A DNA stretch of 64,000 nucleotides from Comamonas thiooxydans (GTDB lineage: Bacteria > Pseudomonadota > Gammaproteobacteria > Burkholderiales > Burkholderiaceae_C): the NCBI RefSeq assembly GCF_002157685.2, contig NZ_AP026738.1, positions 2,666,001 through 2,730,000 of the forward strand, given 5' to 3'. Under the pieces are notes generated by a model that worked only from the letters and a program-made list of their open reading frames with translations, was not told the origin of the DNA and did not search any database. A program made the position numbers and the translations under genes. Shown here piece by piece: positions 61,984 through 64,000 of this stretch (its first letter is position 1; every line of letters begins with the position of its first letter).

Positions 61984-62838
61984 TCAGGCAGCGGCGCGCT
62001 CTGCCGATTCCATGGTGTTGACCAGCAGCATGGTAATCGTCATGGGGCCGACACCACCGGGTACAGGGGTGATGTAGCCAGCAACCTCCTTGACGCCGTT
62101 GAAGTCGACGTCGCCGCAGAGCTTGCCTTCGGCATTGCGGTTCATGCCCACGTCGATGACCACGGCACCGGGCTTGACCATGTCGGCGGTCAGCACATCC
62201 ACCTTGCCCACGGCCGCGACGATGATGTCGGCCTGGCGAGTCATTGCAGCCAGATCGGCGGTGCCGCTGTGGGTGACGGTGACCGTGGCGTTGGCGGCCA
62301 GCAGCATCATGGCCATGGGCTTGCCCACGATGTTGGAGCGGCCGATGACCACGGCGTGCTTGCCGCGCAGATCCTTCATGCCGATGGATTCCAGCATCTT
62401 CATGCAGCCATAGGGCGTGCAGGCCTTGAAGCCGACTTCGCCGACCATCAGCGCGCCGGCGCTGGCGACATGGAAGCCGTCCACATCCTTGGCGGGGGAG
62501 ATGGTTTCGATGACCTTGTGGTCGTCGATGTGCTTGGGCAGTGGCAGCTGCACCAGAATGCCGTGAATGCTGGGGTCGTTGTTCAGCGCTTCGACACGTG
62601 CCAGCAGTTCGGCTTCGGTCATGGAGGCATCGTACTTTTCCAGCACCGAGTGGAAGCCCACGTCTTCGCAGGTCTTGACCTTGTTGCGCACGTAGACCTG
62701 TGAAGCCTGGTTGTCGCCGACCAGAACTACGGCCAGCCCGGGCGTGATGCCCTTGGCCTTGAGCGCTGCCGCGCGTGTGGCGACTTCCTTGCGCAGTTGT
62801 TCGGAGAGGGCTTTGCCGTCGATGAGTTGGGCTGTCAT
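61984..62838 (-). CDS. folD: FolD, methylenetetrahydrofolate dehydrogenase/cyclohydrolase
   Basis: A 284-residue bifunctional C1 enzyme interconverting methylene-, methenyl- and formyl-tetrahydrofolate. Landmarks are [15 protein letters not shown] (catalytic Lys), [42 protein letters not shown] (NADP-binding) and [24 protein letters not shown] 62838 is the family start. Length and motifs are intact. Confidence 0.97.
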   Translation of the reverse strand: MTAQLIDGKALSEQLRKEVATRAAALKAKGITPGLAVVLVGDNQASQVYVRNKVKTCEDVGFHSVLEKYDASMTEAELLARVEALNNDPSIHGILVQLPLPKHIDDHKVIETISPAKDVDGFHVASAGALMVGEVGFKACTPYGCMKMLESIGMKDLRGKHAVVIGRSNIVGKPMAMMLLAANATVTVTHSGTADLAAMTRQADIIVAAVGKVDVLTADMVKPGAVVIDVGMNRNAEGKLCGDVDFNGVKEVAGYITPVPGGVGPMTITMLLVNTMESAERAAA

Positions 62839-62847
62839 TGCTGGAGT

Positions 62848-62899
62848 ACCAATAAAAAATGCTGCTAGCCCTTGATGAACAAGCACTAGCAGCTATCAG
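62848..62899 (+). repeat. Dispersed repeat family 2 copy
   Basis: AATGCTGCTAGCCCTTGATG then AACAAGCACTAGCAGCTATCAG: an imperfect palindrome (GCTGCTAG...CTAGCAGC) lying 10 bp before the folD start. Same family as 58755-58800. Confidence 0.75.
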
Positions 62900-62986
62900 A
62901 ATAGGAGTTGGCTAAAGCGCGAGGCCTGGCCAGTGCTCCCTGGATTATCTCGCGATTGGAGTGGCTTCCGATTTCGCGGGGAGCAC

Positions 62987-63640
62987 TTAGTTGACGGCTG
63001 CCGCCGCTTTGGCCGCAGCGCTGGTCTGGCCCTGGCCCAGTGCGATCTTGAGCAGATCGGCCACGGTGTTGGCGTTGAGCTTTTCCATGATGTTGGCGCG
63101 ATGGGCTTCCACGGTCTTGATGGAGATGCCCAGATCGTCGGCGATCTGCTTGTTCAGGCGGCCGGCGACGATGCGCTCCAGCACCTGGGCTTCGCGGCCC
63201 GTGAGCTTGGCCAGCAGGGCATCGCGGCTGGCGGCCTGCTGGTGACCGGTAAAGGCTTCGCGGGCGTGATCCAGCATGCGCTCGACCAGACCCAGCAGCT
63301 CTTCCTCGTTGAACGGCTTCTGGATGAAGTCCAGTGCGCCTTTCTTCATGGTGTTCACGGCCATGGGCACATCGCCGTGGCCGGTGATGAATACGATGGG
63401 CAGAGGAGACTTGCGCTCGATCAGGCGGTCCTGCAGCTCCAGGCCGGTCATGCCGCCCATGCGGATATCGACGATCAGGCAGGCCACTTCACGCGGGTCG
63501 TAGCGCGACAAAAAGGTCTCGGCGGAGTCAAAGCAACGCACGCGGTAGTCCTTGCCTTCCAGCAGCCATTGCAGCGAATCACGGACTGCTTCGTCGTCGT
63601 CAACTACGTAAACAGTGCCTTTTTTGGGAATCAAACTCAT
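62987..63640 (-). CDS. FixJ/NarL-type response regulator
   Basis: A 217-residue two-component regulator. The receiver domain has acidic pocket VVDDDE (13-16) and phospho-acceptor Asp58 in CLIVDIRMGG. Thr in VFITGHGD and Lys in FIQKPF complete the active site. The C-terminal LuxR-type HTH is LTGREAQVLERIVAGRLNKQ through SIKTVEAHRANIMEKL. The output domain fits the FixJ/TodT/DctR group. The start overlaps the kinase stop by ATGA. An Ala-rich tail ends the protein. Confidence 0.92.
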   Translation of the reverse strand: MSLIPKKGTVYVVDDDEAVRDSLQWLLEGKDYRVRCFDSAETFLSRYDPREVACLIVDIRMGGMTGLELQDRLIERKSPLPIVFITGHGDVPMAVNTMKKGALDFIQKPFNEEELLGLVERMLDHAREAFTGHQQAASRDALLAKLTGREAQVLERIVAGRLNKQIADDLGISIKTVEAHRANIMEKLNANTVADLLKIALGQGQTSAAAKAAAAVN

Positions 63641-64000
63641 GCAATCGTCCTCTTTATGGGTTCGCTTGTCGTGGTGAGTGTCGTCGTCTCCACACCCGTT
63701 GCCAACGGCAGCCAGAATGAGAACCGGCAACCAGTGACTTCGCTTCCATTGTAGAGGTTCTCGGCATGCATTCGACCCTGATGTGATTCGACAATCGAGC
63801 GGCAAAGGTTCAGGCCTATGCCCATGCCTTCGCTCTTGGTGGAGAAGAAGGCTTCGAACAAGTGTTCCAACACTTCCGGCGGCAGGCCCTTGCCCGTGTC
63901 TTCCACGGTGAACTCCACACCCGGCAGGCTTTCAAAGACCTGGGGGCGCACGCGTAGTTCCACATTGCGCTGGCCCAGCGGGCGGTCGGACATATCAATT
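63637..64000 (-). CDS. Sensor histidine kinase, 3' end only
   Basis: C-terminal part of a histidine kinase, open to the window edge. The ATP-binding domain is partly visible: VEDTGKGLPPEVLEHLFEAF (G1 and F boxes) and EGMGIGLNLCRSIVESHQG (G2 box). N-box and sensor domains lie outside. The stop overlaps the response-regulator start, so they form one two-component operon. The FTTK-type EAFFSTKSEGMGIGL is typical of FixL/DctS-like kinases. Confidence 0.9.
   Translation of the reverse strand, partial: IDMSDRPLGQRNVELRVRPQVFESLPGVEFTVEDTGKGLPPEVLEHLFEAFFSTKSEGMGIGLNLCRSIVESHQGRMHAENLYNGSEVTGCRFSFWLPLATGVETTTLTTTSEPIKRTIA

Overview
The window looks like a chromosome segment of a GC-rich betaproteobacterium of the family Comamonadaceae, most likely Comamonas (testosteroni/thiooxydans type). 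This rests on gene content and style: a Bug-type solute receptor, an arylsulfotransferase, an EmrAB-NodT pump, ttrBCA, and a short dispersed repeat built around an AGCTGCT...AGCGCTAG theme. It is inference; no database was searched. No rRNA, tRNA or CRISPR array was seen.

Positions 1-16.6 kb are accessory in character. After the tail of a short-chain dehydrogenase comes an arsRBCH arsenic operon. A mosaic follows: a small cytochrome c, an AraC regulator divergent from a fosmidomycin-resistance-type exporter, an intact IS30-family element, two hypothetical membrane proteins, and an MFS exporter divergent from an ArsR-rhodanese fusion. These units are separated by same-orientation copies of a repeat whose core is GATCTGCGACTGTCGCTGA. 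The IS30 element has split one copy. Next come a Rossmann-fold protein, an AraC gene broken by two compensating frameshifts, a gene remnant, and an operon of MarR regulator, SAM methyltransferase and FlK-like thioesterase with a clear operator.

Positions 16.6-47.4 kb read as normal chromosome. They hold an AsmA protein, LysR/arylsulfotransferase/Bug receptor, a pseudouridine synthase, and tetR-emrB-emrA-nodT with a near-perfect operator. A membrane-anchored protein with two L12-like segments, DUF1963, a glutamine amidotransferase, Kup and an AhpD-like protein follow. Then comes a two-gene DNA-repair operon: a FAN1-type VRR-NUC nuclease overlapping a RecB/Cas4-like nuclease fused to an XPD/DinG helicase. 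The stretch ends with a SUFU-domain protein, a TrmO-like/molbindin pair, GNAT, ABC-F, LysR, VOC and several DUF proteins.

Positions 47.7-49.9 kb hold two unrecognised secreted proteins. One is an extreme Gly/Ser/Thr/Ala/Asn polymer with almost no charge. They sit beside an AT-rich intergenic stretch. Positions 49.9-55.3 kb are ttrBCA (tetrathionate reductase), preceded by a textbook class II FNR/Anr promoter and a palindrome at the predicted 5' end of the mRNA. The last 8 kb are housekeeping: a yqjD-yqjE-yqjK-like trio, pyrD divergent from rpiA, a DUF4124-glutaredoxin protein, oligopeptidase A, folD, and a FixJ-type response regulator with the 3' end of its histidine kinase.

The strongest leads are the FAN1 plus nuclease-helicase operon, the repeat-bounded modules, the secreted pair, the ttr promoter architecture with its KR-type Tat signal, and several regulator genes that appear to be leaderless with operators abutting the start codon.
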